Shown: positions 54,172-63,974, numbered from the stretch's first letter. The stretch is DNA of 64,000 nucleotides from Myxococcales bacterium (GCA_947473045.1 CANJCO010000022.1:1-64000); one strand, 5' to 3'. The notes: generated by a model not told the origin, from the letters alone. Made by a program: numbers and translations.

Positions 54172-56341
54172 CGATCGCGTCGATGGCGCTCGGCGCCACG
54201 TCTACGGGCCTTGGTGTGCCCAGCGTTTCGACCGCGACCGGGAGCGAGATGGTGAAGGTCGTGCCCGCCCCTGGGTGGGTGTGTACGTCGATCGAGCCGC
54301 CGGCCGTCTGCGCGATGCTCTGACTAATCGCCAGGCCGAGTCCCGTGCCCTGATCTTTGGTCGTAAAGAAAGGCACAAACAGATTTTTGAGGACTTTTTG
54401 CGAGATGCCCGGGCCGGTGTCGCGCACAGAGACTTCGACAAATTCGGGCTCCTGGGATGGCGCGTTCTTGTCCGTGAACGCGATCTGGGAGGTCCAGGTG
54501 CTGGAGCGGGGCGTCCGCTTCGGTTGCGTGCTCACGAAGACGCGCCCGTGCCCGTCCATGGCCTGAACGGCGTTCTGCACGAGGTTGATGAGCACCTGAC
54601 GAAACTGCTCGGCGTCGATGCGCGCGCGAGGCAGGTCCTCGGCGAGATCGAGCGCGACGTCGACGCCCTCGACTTGTTGGCTGTTGAGAATTTGAACTGT
54701 GCGTCGGACGGCGCCGTTAACGTCGAGCGGCACGGGGTTGCCCGCGTGGGGACGCGCGTAGTCGAGGAAGCTGCCCACCACGCGATCGAGCCGGTTGACC
54801 TCCTCGATGATGATGCCGATCCACTCTGCGGCGCCGCCGTCGACAGGGGCGCCTGCCGCGATCTCGTCGAGCAGCTGCGCTGCGCCCTTGATTGCGCCGA
54901 GGGGGTTCTTCACTTCGTGCGCCAGCCCCGCCGCCATGGCTCCCAGCGCGGCGAGTCGGTCGCGCTCTTTCATTCGCGAATAGATGCGGCTGTTGGCGAT
55001 GGCGACGCCGATCTGTGCCGCGACGCTCTCGAGGATCTTCACCTCTTCCGGAGTGAACGCATCTCTGACGCGGTCGTCCGCTACGCAGATGATGCCGACG
55101 AGATCGTCGTCGTCGCCGCGCACCGCGAGAACGACTGCGCCGCTGAGCGCTCCGAGCGTTGACGCAGCCGTCAGAACGGGAACGTCGGTGGCGCGCCCTT
55201 CGCGCGAGAGCTCTTCGAGAGACAGCGACGCGTGCTGCAGCAGGCGATCGAGAAGCGGTCTCGCGGCGAGGGATTCAATGCGCTCGGGGACGCGCGCGAG
55301 GAGCGGCGAGGAGCCGTCGTCCGGGCCCGCGCGAACGCGGCCGATGCTCCCGGCGAGATCGAAGCCGTTTCCCTCCTGATCGCGCAGGTAGATGGCGCAG
55401 CTCGTCGCGCGCCGCGATCGCTCGAGCCCGTCGAGGAGCACGTCGACCATTTCCTGGCGCTCGAGCACGTGAGACAGGCGCCGTCGAACGTCGGCGATGC
55501 TCGTCTCGAGATCGCGGCGCTCGCGGAAAAAGAACTGGTGGATGCGGCGATCGACTTCAGTCTGCAGCGGCTCGAAGAGCACGAGGAAGACCATCGCAGC
55601 CAGCACGCCGTTCAGGTACATCGTGTTGAATCGGCCGACGTAGGTGACGAAGACGTAGAAGATGCCGGCGAACGAGAACGCGAGCGCCGTCGACACCAGC
55701 GAGCGCCCCGCCATCTCGTAGAGATCGGCCAGTCGCGGGCGCGTGAGCGATTCGGCGAGCACGAAGAGAAACACGATCGCGAGCACGGCGCCGATCGGTG
55801 GCAGCACAACGCCGAGGAACGAGAGGAAGTCGGCGAGCGTGAAGGTCGTGGCGAGGGCGCCCACCACGACGAGGAAGCGGACGCGGTCACGAACTGCACG
55901 CGAAGCGCTTCGACGGCCGCGGACCGCCAGCGAGATGAGCGCCGCGGCGAGCAGGCCGATCACGTAGAAATAGACGACGCCAAGCGCGAGCGGCGCATCG
56001 TGGTAGGGCGACAACTCGAGCGCGAGCATCGGTATCGCGAGCAGCGCGGCGAGGCGGGGCAGCCGCGCGGGAGGCGCGCCGTGTTCGAGCGGCACGATCG
56101 CCTGAAACAGGTGTACGGCGACTTGCGGGAGCAGCACCGTGAGCACTGCTGTGACCCGCACCCAGATCGAAGTCTTGAACAGGCCGAAGAGGGACTGGCT
56201 CGCGTACCAGAGGGCGACCTCAGCGGCGAAGGCCGCGAACAGCCAGTGCACAGGCTTGCGGCCGCGCAAAAGCATGGAGAGCGCGATCGCGAACGCGAGC
56301 ACCGCGCAGAAGAGAATTGTCTTCGGCCGAAGTTCGCTCAA
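54146..56341 (-). CDS. membrane 7TM-GAF sensor histidine kinase
   Basis: 731 residues. About seven or eight N-terminal membrane helices (residues ~8-265) in a HisKA_7TM-like arrangement, then a GAF domain (~315-460), HisKA with GLAHEVKNPLGAIKGAA and HATPase_c with NLVQNAVQAM, DTGPGIS and DQGTGLGLAISQ. All boxes intact, no receiver domain and no adjacent response regulator. The C-terminus overlaps fhs. Likely senses a membrane or intracellular signal. Confidence 0.92.
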   Translation of the reverse strand: MSELRPKTILFCAVLAFAIALSMLLRGRKPVHWLFAAFAAEVALWYASQSLFGLFKTSIWVRVTAVLTVLLPQVAVHLFQAIVPLEHGAPPARLPRLAALLAIPMLALELSPYHDAPLALGVVYFYVIGLLAAALISLAVRGRRSASRAVRDRVRFLVVVGALATTFTLADFLSFLGVVLPPIGAVLAIVFLFVLAESLTRPRLADLYEMAGRSLVSTALAFSFAGIFYVFVTYVGRFNTMYLNGVLAAMVFLVLFEPLQTEVDRRIHQFFFRERRDLETSIADVRRRLSHVLERQEMVDVLLDGLERSRRATSCAIYLRDQEGNGFDLAGSIGRVRAGPDDGSSPLLARVPERIESLAARPLLDRLLQHASLSLEELSREGRATDVPVLTAASTLGALSGAVVLAVRGDDDDLVGIICVADDRVRDAFTPEEVKILESVAAQIGVAIANSRIYSRMKERDRLAALGAMAAGLAHEVKNPLGAIKGAAQLLDEIAAGAPVDGGAAEWIGIIIEEVNRLDRVVGSFLDYARPHAGNPVPLDVNGAVRRTVQILNSQQVEGVDVALDLAEDLPRARIDAEQFRQVLINLVQNAVQAMDGHGRVFVSTQPKRTPRSSTWTSQIAFTDKNAPSQEPEFVEVSVRDTGPGISQKVLKNLFVPFFTTKDQGTGLGLAISQSIAQTAGGSIDVHTHPGAGTTFTISLPVAVETLGTPRPVDVAPSAIDAIASRSASSP

Positions 56342-56369
56342 CGCAGCGCCTGGCGCACCCGCTGGGCCG

Positions 56370-56756
56370 TCACTTCGGCGCGGGGAGCGCGGAATCGCCG
56401 GTGGCGATGCGTGTCGTCGACGGAGCGGGATGCGGATCTGCGTTGTCGTCGCCGGGAACGAACCACGGGCCGGGGTGCGGTTCTGCGTTGTCGTCGTTGG
56501 CAGCGAACCACGGGATGGGGCGCGGCTCGCCGTTGTCGTCGCCGGGCGCGGGCGGCTCGGGCGGCGCGCTGACGGAGCCCTTCTTGCCTACGCTCGAACC
56601 TTCGCTCGCGTTCGGGGGAGCGGCGCTGAGCGGCGCGATGAGCTGCGCGCTTCCGTCAACGTCAACTTCGGCGGCGCATCCGAGCGTCAACAGCGCCGCG
56701 GCGGCTGCGGCCAGAGCGATGCGGGCGCATGCGTGAGCGAGAGGTGCGAGGGTCAT
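56370..56756 (-). CDS. small lipoprotein with 15-residue tandem repeats
   Basis: 128 residues, ATG at 56756 overlapping the stop of the sigma-54 activator gene (ATGA). Signal peptide [17 protein letters not shown] with lipobox LTLGC. The C-terminal half holds repeats of the type DDNxEPxPxPWF ([38 protein letters not shown]), matching a 45-bp DNA period (units aligned at 56442, 56487 and 56532 on the plus strand). No known family. Its translational coupling to a regulator suggests a regulated envelope protein. Confidence 0.7.
   Translation of the reverse strand: MTLAPLAHACARIALAAAAAALLTLGCAAEVDVDGSAQLIAPLSAAPPNASEGSSVGKKGSVSAPPEPPAPGDDNGEPRPIPWFAANDDNAEPHPGPWFVPGDDNADPHPAPSTTRIATGDSALPAPK
56424..56552 (-). 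repeat. 45-bp coding tandem repeat, about 2.8 units
   Basis: The decamer GTTGTCGTCG recurs at 56442, 56487 and 56532 with exact 45-bp spacing, and flanking bases are similar in each unit. It encodes the 15-residue DDN...PWF repeat of the lipoprotein, so gain or loss of units stays in frame. Confidence 0.85.
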
Positions 56757-59700
56757 TGGGGCTCCGAGGATACTGCTGCGAGTCCGTATTGCTTGACGAG
56801 CTGGGAGAGTCTGGGGCGCTTCATGCCGAGAAGCGAAGCGGCGCGGGTGATGTTGCCGCGCGTATCGGCGAGCGCGCGCGCGATGCAGTCGCGTTCGATT
56901 TGCCGTTTCAAGTCTGCGAGCGAGACGGTGCCCTGGCGAACGCACGCATAGGCGGCGGCCGTCGGTCCGGCTTCGGCCGTTGGAAGTGGCGCGTCCGCGC
57001 CGTCGTCGAGGTCGTCGGACTCGCTCTCGGACGGGAGCTCACCCGACTGCGGCATTACCGAGCCCGCGCGCGCCCGCGCGCCACCCGCGACGTCGAGCAG
57101 CCTAAGTTCATCGATGTTCGTCGCAAAGTCACCCGCGCACAGCCGCTGCCCTTCGGCAAAGAGCGACACTGCGCGCAGGACGTTGTCGAGCTCGCGCACG
57201 TTGCCGGGCCACCCGTGGCGCTGCAGCAGGTCGAGTGCACCTTCCGTGAGCGACTTGGAGGGCTCTCCGCGCTCCTCGGCGATGCGCGCGAGCAGGTCGT
57301 CGGCGATGCGCGCGAGGTCTCCGAGCCGGTTGCGCAGCGGCGGAACCTCGAGCGTGATGCCTTTCAACCGGTAGTAGAGGTCCTCTCGAAACTCCCCGCG
57401 ATCGACCATCGCCTTGAGATCACGGTGCGTGGCACACACGATGCGCACGTCTGCGCGCAGGCTCGCCGTGCCCCCCACGCGCTCGAAGGTGCGCTCCTGG
57501 AGCACCCTGAGCAGGGCGACCTGCGTGCGCGCCGAGATGTCGCCGATTTCGTCGAGAAACAGCGTTCCTCCCTCGGCGAGCTCGAACCGGCCTCGTCGCC
57601 TCGCGACGGCTCCCGTGAACGCGCCCTTTTCGTGGCCGAACAGCTCGGAGAGCAGGAGCGTTTCGACCAGCGCCGCGCAATTGACGGTGACGAGCGGACC
57701 GGCCGCGCGATCGCTGGCGCGGTGGAGCGCGCATGCCACGAGCTCTTTGCCGGTGCCGCTCTCTCCGCGGATGAGCACGGTGCTTCGCGTTCGTGCGACG
57801 CGCTTGACGGCGAGCAGCAGCCCGCGGATGGCCGGATCGTCACCGACGAGCTCGCGCGTGCGTCCGGGCGGCAGGGTTCGCGATGATCGGGCGGGCGCGC
57901 CGCCATCGTCTGCGACTGCGACCGCAGGCTGTGCCGCGACGAGGGGGACCACCTTGTCGAGGGCAGCAATTTCGGGCCGCCGGAGATACGCGGCCTTTAC
58001 GTCTCCCGACACAGATGCGGCGACGGCGTCGCGCACGGCGATGGCCTGCGCGAGCGTGCTCGCCGCGGCGGCTTCTGAGCCTGTGGCGATCTGATATTCG
58101 TAGGCGAGCATCAGCGCCTCGCGGAGCAGCTCTTCTTCGTCTGCGGCGCGCGCCAGGGCGACCGCATGGCTAAACAACGCTGCGGTTGGGCGGCCCGAAG
58201 CGCGCGCGAGCAAAGCGTCGAGTACGGCGACTTCGGCGCGCCCTTCGAGCGTTGTGGAAAATCCGCGCGCGCGTTCGAGGAGGTCTTCGACGCGGGCCAG
58301 ATCCCCCTCTTCGAGCGCGACGCGCGCGCCGACGCGGTGGTCTCCTCCGAGATATTGGGCGAGATATTGGGCCTGATTGGCGTCCGATCCGTCGGCGATC
58401 GCGCGGGCGACCTCGCGCTGCGCCAGCGCGGTGTTGCCGCGCGCCAGGGCGAGCCTCGCCGCTACGGCGCTGAAGTGCGCGCTCACCTCGCTGGGCATTC
58501 CAGCGGTGAGCTGCCTGCGGCCGAACGCGACCGCGTGCTCGGCGTGGTCGATGAGTCCGAGCTTGCGCCGAAGCTCGGCGAGGTTGGCCAGAACGCGCGC
58601 CGTAGTGAGGCGGTCGCCGAGGCGCAGCCGCATGCCGAGCGACCGTTCGAGGTGGGCGAGGGCGACCCCGTACTCGTGCCGCCACATGGCCAAGACGGCG
58701 AGGTTGTCGAGAGCGAAGGCGCACGCGCGGGCGTCGCCGACGGCGTCGCCCTCGCATAGAACAGCGTCGAACATCGATCGGGCTTCGTCGTGGAAGCCGC
58801 GCGACAGCAGCGCGATGCCGCGGTTGACGCGTGCGCGGAGCTCTCCGGCGCGGTCGCCGGCTCGTGACGCCGTCAAGGCGTCTTCGGCGAAGTGCGCTTC
58901 GGCGGCGGCCCACGATGACGTCGCGAGCAAGAGCTTGCCGAGCGTGTTGCGGGCACTCTGGCGCGTGCCATGGGCCTTCGCGGTCGCAAGCGCAAGCTCA
59001 GACTCGCGAGCTGCCCGCGCGTGGTCGCCGCGCGCGTAGGCGAGCTCGGCGAGTTCGACAGCAAACAGCGCTCGCTGTTCGGGCGCGATCGCGCGGCTTG
59101 CTCCCTCTTCGAGCGCGGCCGTCGCGCTCACGAGGTCGCCGGTGGCCACGGCCGCACGCCCGACCAGAAGCGTGAGCGCGAGATCGTCGGGTCGGTGCGC
59201 CGCCGCTGCCCGTGCCCAACGAAACGCGCGGTCGGCTTCGCCTGCCTCGAGGGCTCGCTCGGCCGCGGACGCCTGCAGCTTCGTGCGCGTGTCGGGCTGC
59301 GCAGATTCGAGGGCCGATCCCCAGCGGGCGGTCAATTCCTGACGAATGACGACGTCGCGACCGTGAGCCAGCGCGTCGCCGTAGGCGGCGTCGGCCTGTT
59401 CGGGGGCCTCGCCGGCAAGTAAAAGTTCAGCGGCGCGGATCGAGGCGTGAGCGTCGAGCGGAAAACATGCTTGAAGCGCGACGGCGACTGCGCAGCGCGT
59501 TTGCGCGGAGCTGGCCAGCGCGAGCTGTTCGGCGCGAACAACCCACCTCGGGGCCACGTACACCCACCCGGCGTCGGTTTGCGCGGCTCCGTGCGTGATG
59601 GCCTCGCCTAGCGTTACGGGCAACGCACCAAGCCGATCGAGGGGCCATGCGCGACCTGCGAGCGAAAGCGCTGCAACCCCGGCGCCCGCTGCGCTGCCGA

Positions 59701-60478
59701 TATCGCTGTCGCGCTCCGAGGTGTCGTCGGCACGAGGCACGCTTCGCGCCTCCCACCATGCATCGAGCTTCGCGAGGTCGTCGTGGGCAACGCTGCGGTG
59801 GGCGCTCTTCGTTACGGCTTCGAAAAAGCGGCCTTTGCTGGCCTCATCGAGAGCGGCGGTCAAGTCGAAGGTGGCCGCTTCGAAGCCGTCGATCGCAGCT
59901 CCAGCGAGCGCAACGAGGACCAACGCGGGGCCCACGCCGATCTCGGAAATTTCGTGCGCGACCGCGCGATCCCATGTGCCCGACGGTGGCAGCGGGGCCG
60001 TCGCGATGAGCGCGTGCGCCCGAAGCGCGGCGGCCAGGCGAGCAGCGAATCCGGCTGGATCGCGCTCGGCGATGTCGACATGCAGCCGCGCGGCGAGCTC
60101 GGCCCAGACCGAACCTCCGCTGCCTGCGGCGATGTGCAGGGTGCGAAGGCCCGCGCCAGCCGCTCGGCGGGCCGTGTGCGCGAGGACGGCGCTGCGGGCG
60201 GCCTCGGAGGCCACGCGCGCCACGAGCAGGCCCACGTTTGCCGCGAGCGCGTCGTCGAATTCAGCGAAGGCGCGTACGCCTTGCGGGGTGCGCCCGTTGC
60301 CGACCAGAGCTGGAGCAGAGAGCGGGCCTAGCAAGTGTTTGACGGTAGCTCGCGGCAGAGCTTGCGGCAAGGCAGAGCGCCAGCGTCTCTTGGCGATACC
60401 GCCTACGACAGAAACTAACGCCGGGCCCGTAATGGGCCAGAGCCGTGCGCTGCCGCCCACTGCGCGAGCGCAGCCCAC
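56753..60478 (-). CDS. sigma-54-dependent activator with large TPR-rich sensor region
   Basis: 1241 residues; ATG 60478 (GTG 60460 possible), overlapping the preceding gene by 64 bp, so the true start may be further in. The N-terminal ~850 residues are mostly TPR-like helices (for example [57 protein letters not shown]). Then an AAA+ domain with Walker [11 protein letters not shown] (~900), GAFTGA (~952, sigma-54 contact), [10 protein letters not shown] and [15 protein letters not shown], and a Fis-type HTH ([20 protein letters not shown], ~1209-1229). No receiver domain, so regulation is probably through the TPR region. Overlaps the lipoprotein gene. Confidence 0.88.
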   Translation of the reverse strand: MGCARAVGGSARLWPITGPALVSVVGGIAKRRWRSALPQALPRATVKHLLGPLSAPALVGNGRTPQGVRAFAEFDDALAANVGLLVARVASEAARSAVLAHTARRAAGAGLRTLHIAAGSGGSVWAELAARLHVDIAERDPAGFAARLAAALRAHALIATAPLPPSGTWDRAVAHEISEIGVGPALVLVALAGAAIDGFEAATFDLTAALDEASKGRFFEAVTKSAHRSVAHDDLAKLDAWWEARSVPRADDTSERDSDIGSAAGAGVAALSLAGRAWPLDRLGALPVTLGEAITHGAAQTDAGWVYVAPRWVVRAEQLALASSAQTRCAVAVALQACFPLDAHASIRAAELLLAGEAPEQADAAYGDALAHGRDVVIRQELTARWGSALESAQPDTRTKLQASAAERALEAGEADRAFRWARAAAAHRPDDLALTLLVGRAAVATGDLVSATAALEEGASRAIAPEQRALFAVELAELAYARGDHARAARESELALATAKAHGTRQSARNTLGKLLLATSSWAAAEAHFAEDALTASRAGDRAGELRARVNRGIALLSRGFHDEARSMFDAVLCEGDAVGDARACAFALDNLAVLAMWRHEYGVALAHLERSLGMRLRLGDRLTTARVLANLAELRRKLGLIDHAEHAVAFGRRQLTAGMPSEVSAHFSAVAARLALARGNTALAQREVARAIADGSDANQAQYLAQYLGGDHRVGARVALEEGDLARVEDLLERARGFSTTLEGRAEVAVLDALLARASGRPTAALFSHAVALARAADEEELLREALMLAYEYQIATGSEAAAASTLAQAIAVRDAVAASVSGDVKAAYLRRPEIAALDKVVPLVAAQPAVAVADDGGAPARSSRTLPPGRTRELVGDDPAIRGLLLAVKRVARTRSTVLIRGESGTGKELVACALHRASDRAAGPLVTVNCAALVETLLLSELFGHEKGAFTGAVARRRGRFELAEGGTLFLDEIGDISARTQVALLRVLQERTFERVGGTASLRADVRIVCATHRDLKAMVDRGEFREDLYYRLKGITLEVPPLRNRLGDLARIADDLLARIAEERGEPSKSLTEGALDLLQRHGWPGNVRELDNVLRAVSLFAEGQRLCAGDFATNIDELRLLDVAGGARARAGSVMPQSGELPSESESDDLDDGADAPLPTAEAGPTAAAYACVRQGTVSLADLKRQIERDCIARALADTRGNITRAASLLGMKRPRLSQLVKQYGLAAVSSEPQ

Positions 60479-61266
60479 GATTGCGCGGGCGCCTCGCCGA
60501 GGGCCTTGGCCAACGGCAGCTGCGCGGAGACCGCAGCGGCGAACAACGGCGCAGCGTGAGGGACGCGCCTTGCGAGCAGCTGGTAGGCCCGGTCGACCGC
60601 CGCCGCGTCACCGCGTCGCACCGGGCCGGTAAGCGCGTCGGGGAAGCCGAGCCGCTCAATGTTGTCGGCGACGCTGCGCAGGAGCGGTCCGAGCAATTTG
60701 GGTGCGTCGGCGCGATCGATGCCCGCGGCGACGAGGACATCGGCGCCAACGGCAGCGAGCGCGGCTGCGCCGTTGGCCACGAGGCCAGCGGCGGCGTGGT
60801 AGGCGACCGGATCGAGCCCGGCCACCGATCTCGGGGTCATCCCGAGCGCTCGTGCGACGCGTCGCGCACGCGCTACCGCGGCGGCGTCTCCTTCAATGTG
60901 CATGTTGCCGCGCGCAAGCTGAGGAAATACGCGTGTGGACGCAAACGAGATCATCGGGTGCATTTGCGCCACACCGGCGCAGTGCGGCCGGATCGCGGCC
61001 AGCGCGTCGGAATACAACGCGCCGGCGACATGGACGACGACGCACGCGCGTTGCAGCGAATCGCTTTCGATCAGAGCCGAGAGCGTTGCCTGCAGGTCCC
61101 GGTCGCGCACCGCGAGCACGAGCAGGTCGCATTGCAGCGGCCTGCGCGAAAATCCCTTTCGCGCCGCGCGCAGGGTCACGTGCGCGCCTGCCGATTTCAG
61201 CGCAGCGGCGAGGGCGCGGCCTACTTTTCCGGCCCCGTGGATATGAACGCGATCACGCAGCGGCAT
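60415..61266 (-). CDS. Rossmann-like DUF2520 oxidoreductase
   Basis: 283 residues. N-terminal Rossmann segment [29 protein letters not shown] and a C-terminal helical domain with [24 protein letters not shown] and [18 protein letters not shown], the pattern of the DUF2520 family (short-chain or F420-like dehydrogenase relatives). The substrate is unknown. It overlaps nadD (start at 61266 vs nadD stop at 61253) and the sigma-54 gene start, so the three genes are tightly packed on one strand. Confidence 0.82.
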   Translation of the reverse strand: MPLRDRVHIHGAGKVGRALAAALKSAGAHVTLRAARKGFSRRPLQCDLLVLAVRDRDLQATLSALIESDSLQRACVVVHVAGALYSDALAAIRPHCAGVAQMHPMISFASTRVFPQLARGNMHIEGDAAAVARARRVARALGMTPRSVAGLDPVAYHAAAGLVANGAAALAAVGADVLVAAGIDRADAPKLLGPLLRSVADNIERLGFPDALTGPVRRGDAAAVDRAYQLLARRVPHAAPLFAAAVSAQLPLAKALGEAPAQSWAALAQWAAAHGSGPLRARR

Positions 61267-61810
61267 ACAGGCCTCGCGCTTGAATGTAGGTCAGCACGGC
61301 CTTCGGGACGACATCCGAAAGCGAAGCCCAGGCCCCTGTCGCGATCCTTGCGCGCACGTCTGTGCTCGAAATATCGGGCAGCAGCGCGGGCGGGGCCGCT
61401 GGCGAGTGGACGCCGGCCCGTCCGAGCACGATGGGCGGAGCCAGCTTGATCACCTCGTCGAAGCGGTGCCACTTCGGCGCGTCGACGAGCACGTCGGCCC
61501 CGAGTACCAGACGCAGTTCCCAGTCAGGATGCTGCCGCGCGAGGTGCTCGAGCGTGCGCAGGGTCAGGCTCTCGCCGCCGAGTTCCTCTTCGACGCGTGA
61601 CACGTGCACCTTCGGGAGCCACCCCATGGCGAGCTCGCACATGCGTACGCGATCGTTGTAGGGCGCGAGGTGCTTTGAAAAAGGGTGCTGAAACGCCGGA
61701 ACGACGAGCAGTTGATCGACGTCGTGCGTCGCAAGCACGACGGCCGCCGCCAGGACGTGCGCCAAATGGGGAGGGTTGAAGCTCCCGCCGAAGACCGCGA
61801 TGGTCGCCAC
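61253..61810 (-). CDS. nadD: nicotinate-nucleotide adenylyltransferase
   Basis: Adenylates nicotinate mononucleotide in NAD biosynthesis. 185 residues. Nucleotidyltransferase motif VFGGSFNPPHLAHVLAA (GxFxPxHxxH), KHLAPYNDRVRMCELAM, and the C-terminal ISSTDVRARIATG (ISST-type ATP site) are intact. Overlaps the DUF2520 gene and is divergent from the FAD oxidoreductase by 70 bp. Typical neighbours rsfS or obg are not here. Confidence 0.9.
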   Translation of the reverse strand: MATIAVFGGSFNPPHLAHVLAAAVVLATHDVDQLLVVPAFQHPFSKHLAPYNDRVRMCELAMGWLPKVHVSRVEEELGGESLTLRTLEHLARQHPDWELRLVLGADVLVDAPKWHRFDEVIKLAPPIVLGRAGVHSPAAPPALLPDISSTDVRARIATGAWASLSDVVPKAVLTYIQARGLYAAA

Positions 61811-61880
61811 AGGTGCTGTGTAGACGCAATCGCGTGGCGTTGACCAGAGGCACCGCTGCGGCGTGTGCTAACACGGCCGC

Positions 61881-63140
61881 ATGCCGCGGACAGGCGACAC
61901 GTGCACGGTGCGATTTTCGTTTGACGGTGAAGTCATCGAGGCCGCGCCCGGCGAGCCGATCGCGTCGGCCATTGCGGCGCGCGGGTTGTCGATCGCGCGG
62001 AGTCCGAAATTTCACAGACCGCGCGGCCCCGCGTGTTTTCGCTCGGCGTGCGACGGATGCCTCGCGCGCGTGAGCGGACAGCCCAACATCATGACGTGCA
62101 TGGTCGCCGCAAAAGAAGGCGATGTGGTCGAGTCGCAGAACACGCTCGGGTCGCGAAAGCTCGATCTGCTTCGCATCACCGACTGGTTTTTTCCTGACGG
62201 CATGAACCACCACGAGCTGTTCGCCGGCGTCGTCGGCGTGCAAAAGGTGATGCAGATTTTCGCGCGGCGTGTCGCGGGGTTGGGGCGCCTGCCAGCCGAA
62301 ATTGTGCCCGCGCGCGCAGCGCGAAGGCGCGACGTCGACGTGCTCGTTATCGGCGGCGGCCCGTCGGGCATGGCAGTGGCGAGCCGACTTGCCGATGCCG
62401 GTCGCGGAGTCGTCATCGTCGACGACGGGCTTGAAATTGGCGGCAACGCGCTGTCGTTGCCGGGCGCAGGTTTCCGGGGGCTCCGCGATCGATTCGCGGC
62501 GACGACCGCGATCGAAGTGCTCGCGCAGTCGACCGCGGTCGGAACGTTCGGCGACGACGTCGTGGTGGTCACTCCCGCGGAGACGCTCGTGTTTTCGGCG
62601 GGCGAGCGGGTGCTTGCCACCGGCGCCCACGACGGCGTGCTTGCGTTCGCGGGCAACGACCTACCCGGCGTGATGAGCGCGCGCGCCGCCGGGGTGATGC
62701 TGCGCTTCGGCGCGATTCCTGGCGCCCGTGTTGTCGTCGTCGTCTCGCCGCTGGGCGGGCCTTTCGGCGAGGCCTACGCGTCGGCGATCGGGAAGGTGGC
62801 TGGCGTGACCGTTGAGGTCGTGCGCGGCGATCCCGTGGCTGCGAAGGGCGTCGATCGCGTGAGGGCGATCACCGTGCGTGTGGACGGCGCGAACCGTGAA
62901 ATCGAGGCCGACGCCGTGCTCATCGACGCGCCGCGTGCGCCGAGCTACGAGCTCGCTGAGCAGCTTGGGGCGAGACTCGTTCACGAGCCGCGAGGCTATG
63001 TGGCGCAGGCTCCCGAGGGGCGCGTTCGCGAGGGCGTGTGGGCCTGCGGCGAACTCACCGGCTGCCCTCTCGACCTCGCAGCCATCGAAGCTGACGCGGA
63101 CGCGCTCGTGGCTGCCATGCTCGGTCGCGTGACGGGCTAG
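61881..63140 (+). CDS. 2Fe-2S / FAD oxidoreductase, sarcosine-oxidase-alpha-like
   Basis: 419 residues. The N-terminus is a Fer2_4-type 2Fe-2S segment (FSFDGEVIEAAPGEPIASAI, then FHRPRGPACFRSACDGCLAR, with the later Cys in IMTCM). It continues into DWFFPDGMNHHELFAGV and VMQIFARRVAGLGRLP, which fits the SoxA N-terminal half. The FAD Rossmann motif VIGGGPSGMAVASRLADAG follows, and the C-terminus contains WACGELTGCPLDLAAIEADA. The long C-terminal aminomethyl-transferase-like domain of full SoxA (~970 residues) is absent, as in HcnB/OoxA-type subunits. No SoxB-like partner is in the window. Its TAG stop is the left CTAG end of repeat copy 3. Confidence 0.8.
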   Translation: MPRTGDTCTVRFSFDGEVIEAAPGEPIASAIAARGLSIARSPKFHRPRGPACFRSACDGCLARVSGQPNIMTCMVAAKEGDVVESQNTLGSRKLDLLRITDWFFPDGMNHHELFAGVVGVQKVMQIFARRVAGLGRLPAEIVPARAARRRDVDVLVIGGGPSGMAVASRLADAGRGVVIVDDGLEIGGNALSLPGAGFRGLRDRFAATTAIEVLAQSTAVGTFGDDVVVVTPAETLVFSAGERVLATGAHDGVLAFAGNDLPGVMSARAAGVMLRFGAIPGARVVVVVSPLGGPFGEAYASAIGKVAGVTVEVVRGDPVAAKGVDRVRAITVRVDGANREIEADAVLIDAPRAPSYELAEQLGARLVHEPRGYVAQAPEGRVREGVWACGELTGCPLDLAAIEADADALVAAMLGRVTG

Positions 63141-63288
63141 CAGGGCGCTCGAAAAACACCCCGACAGGAATTGGCGAAGCCAATTGCGTGGGGTGGGGAC
63201 CGGCGAAAGACCGCGTTTTTCGGGGCGGGGAGGTGCATACCTCCGCGAGATGAAAGGCTGGCAGGCCGCAGCTTCAACGGCCTGCTAG
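63137..63288 (+). repeat. hairpin-rich 152-bp dispersed repeat, copy 3 (between convergent genes)
   Basis: Complete copy in the same orientation as copy 1. Both ends are CTAG (63137-63140 and 63285-63288), next to the inverted motifs CAGGGCG and CGGCCTG. The left TAG is the stop of the FAD oxidoreductase and the right CTA is the stop of ccmB on the other strand. The hairpins AATTGGC-GAA-GCCAATT and GGAGGTGCATACCTCC are intact, and the long CCCCG...CGGGG stem is partly degenerate. Confidence 0.92.
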
Positions 63289-63974
63289 TCGTCGACCAGC
63301 GCGCCGAACATCGCGAGCCCTCCGGCGATCGCGATCGCGTCGAACGCGAGCAGCAGCACCGCGTAGTCGCGCAGCTCGGAAAGCGGCGCGCCGGCGAGCA
63401 CCTCGCGGGTGGCGGCGACGCCTGAAATCAGCGTCGGCGACAGCAGCGGAAACAGCACGCTCGCGAGCACGAGATCGCGCGCGCGCGTGCGCACGGTCAT
63501 CGCGCCGAACAGCGTGCCTGCTGCAGCAACGCCGACGGTTCCGAGCAGCAGCAGCAGCGCGATCGCCGGCCCGAACTGGGTGAGGTCGACATGGAACACG
63601 AGGGCGACCACGGGCACGATCACGCACTCGATCGTCAGCACGAACGCCAGCACGCCAAGAGCCTTGCCGAGGAAGAGCGCTGGCCGCGAGACGGGTGCGG
63701 TGAGCATGCCGACGAACGCGGCGTCCTCGCGTTCGCGCTGCCATGTGCGGCCCAGCGCGAGGACGCTCGCAAACGCTACGGCCAACCAGATGGTACCGGG
63801 CGCCACGCGCGAGGTCGTCGACGTGCCGGTGGCGTAGGCCACCGAAGCCATGAGCGAGACGAGCACGCCGAAAAAGCCGGACGTAGTGACGATCTCGCGC
63901 GTGCGAACCTCGATCGTCAGGTCTTTCGCGAGCACAGCCACCACCTGCGCCGCGAAGCCGGGTGGCCGCGGCAC
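63285..63974 (-). CDS. ccmB: heme exporter subunit CcmB (5' end possibly incomplete)
   Basis: 229 residues visible. Inner-membrane component of the CcmABC heme-handling complex for cytochrome c maturation. Six or so helices (IVTTSGFFGVLVSLMASVAY, IWLAVAFASVLALGRTW, PALFLGKALGVLAFVLTIEC, GPAIALLLLLGTVGVAAAGTL, LVLASVLFPLLSPTLISG, LLAFDAIAIAGGLAMFGAL) and the family segment REREDAAFVGMLTAPVSRPA. The GTG at 63974 is the only start seen, but the frame stays open to the window edge (upstream residues NHDEHEP), so the real start may lie outside; ccmA would be expected there. Confidence 0.88.
   Translation of the reverse strand: MPRPPGFAAQVVAVLAKDLTIEVRTREIVTTSGFFGVLVSLMASVAYATGTSTTSRVAPGTIWLAVAFASVLALGRTWQREREDAAFVGMLTAPVSRPALFLGKALGVLAFVLTIECVIVPVVALVFHVDLTQFGPAIALLLLLGTVGVAAAGTLFGAMTVRTRARDLVLASVLFPLLSPTLISGVAATREVLAGAPLSELRDYAVLLLAFDAIAIAGGLAMFGALVDD

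Noticed and set aside
63171-63425. Small plus-strand frame across repeat copy 3 starting AKPIAWGGD (also seen at copy 2)
   Set aside because: The same peptide would arise from the non-coding repeat, and indels in copy 1 break the frame.
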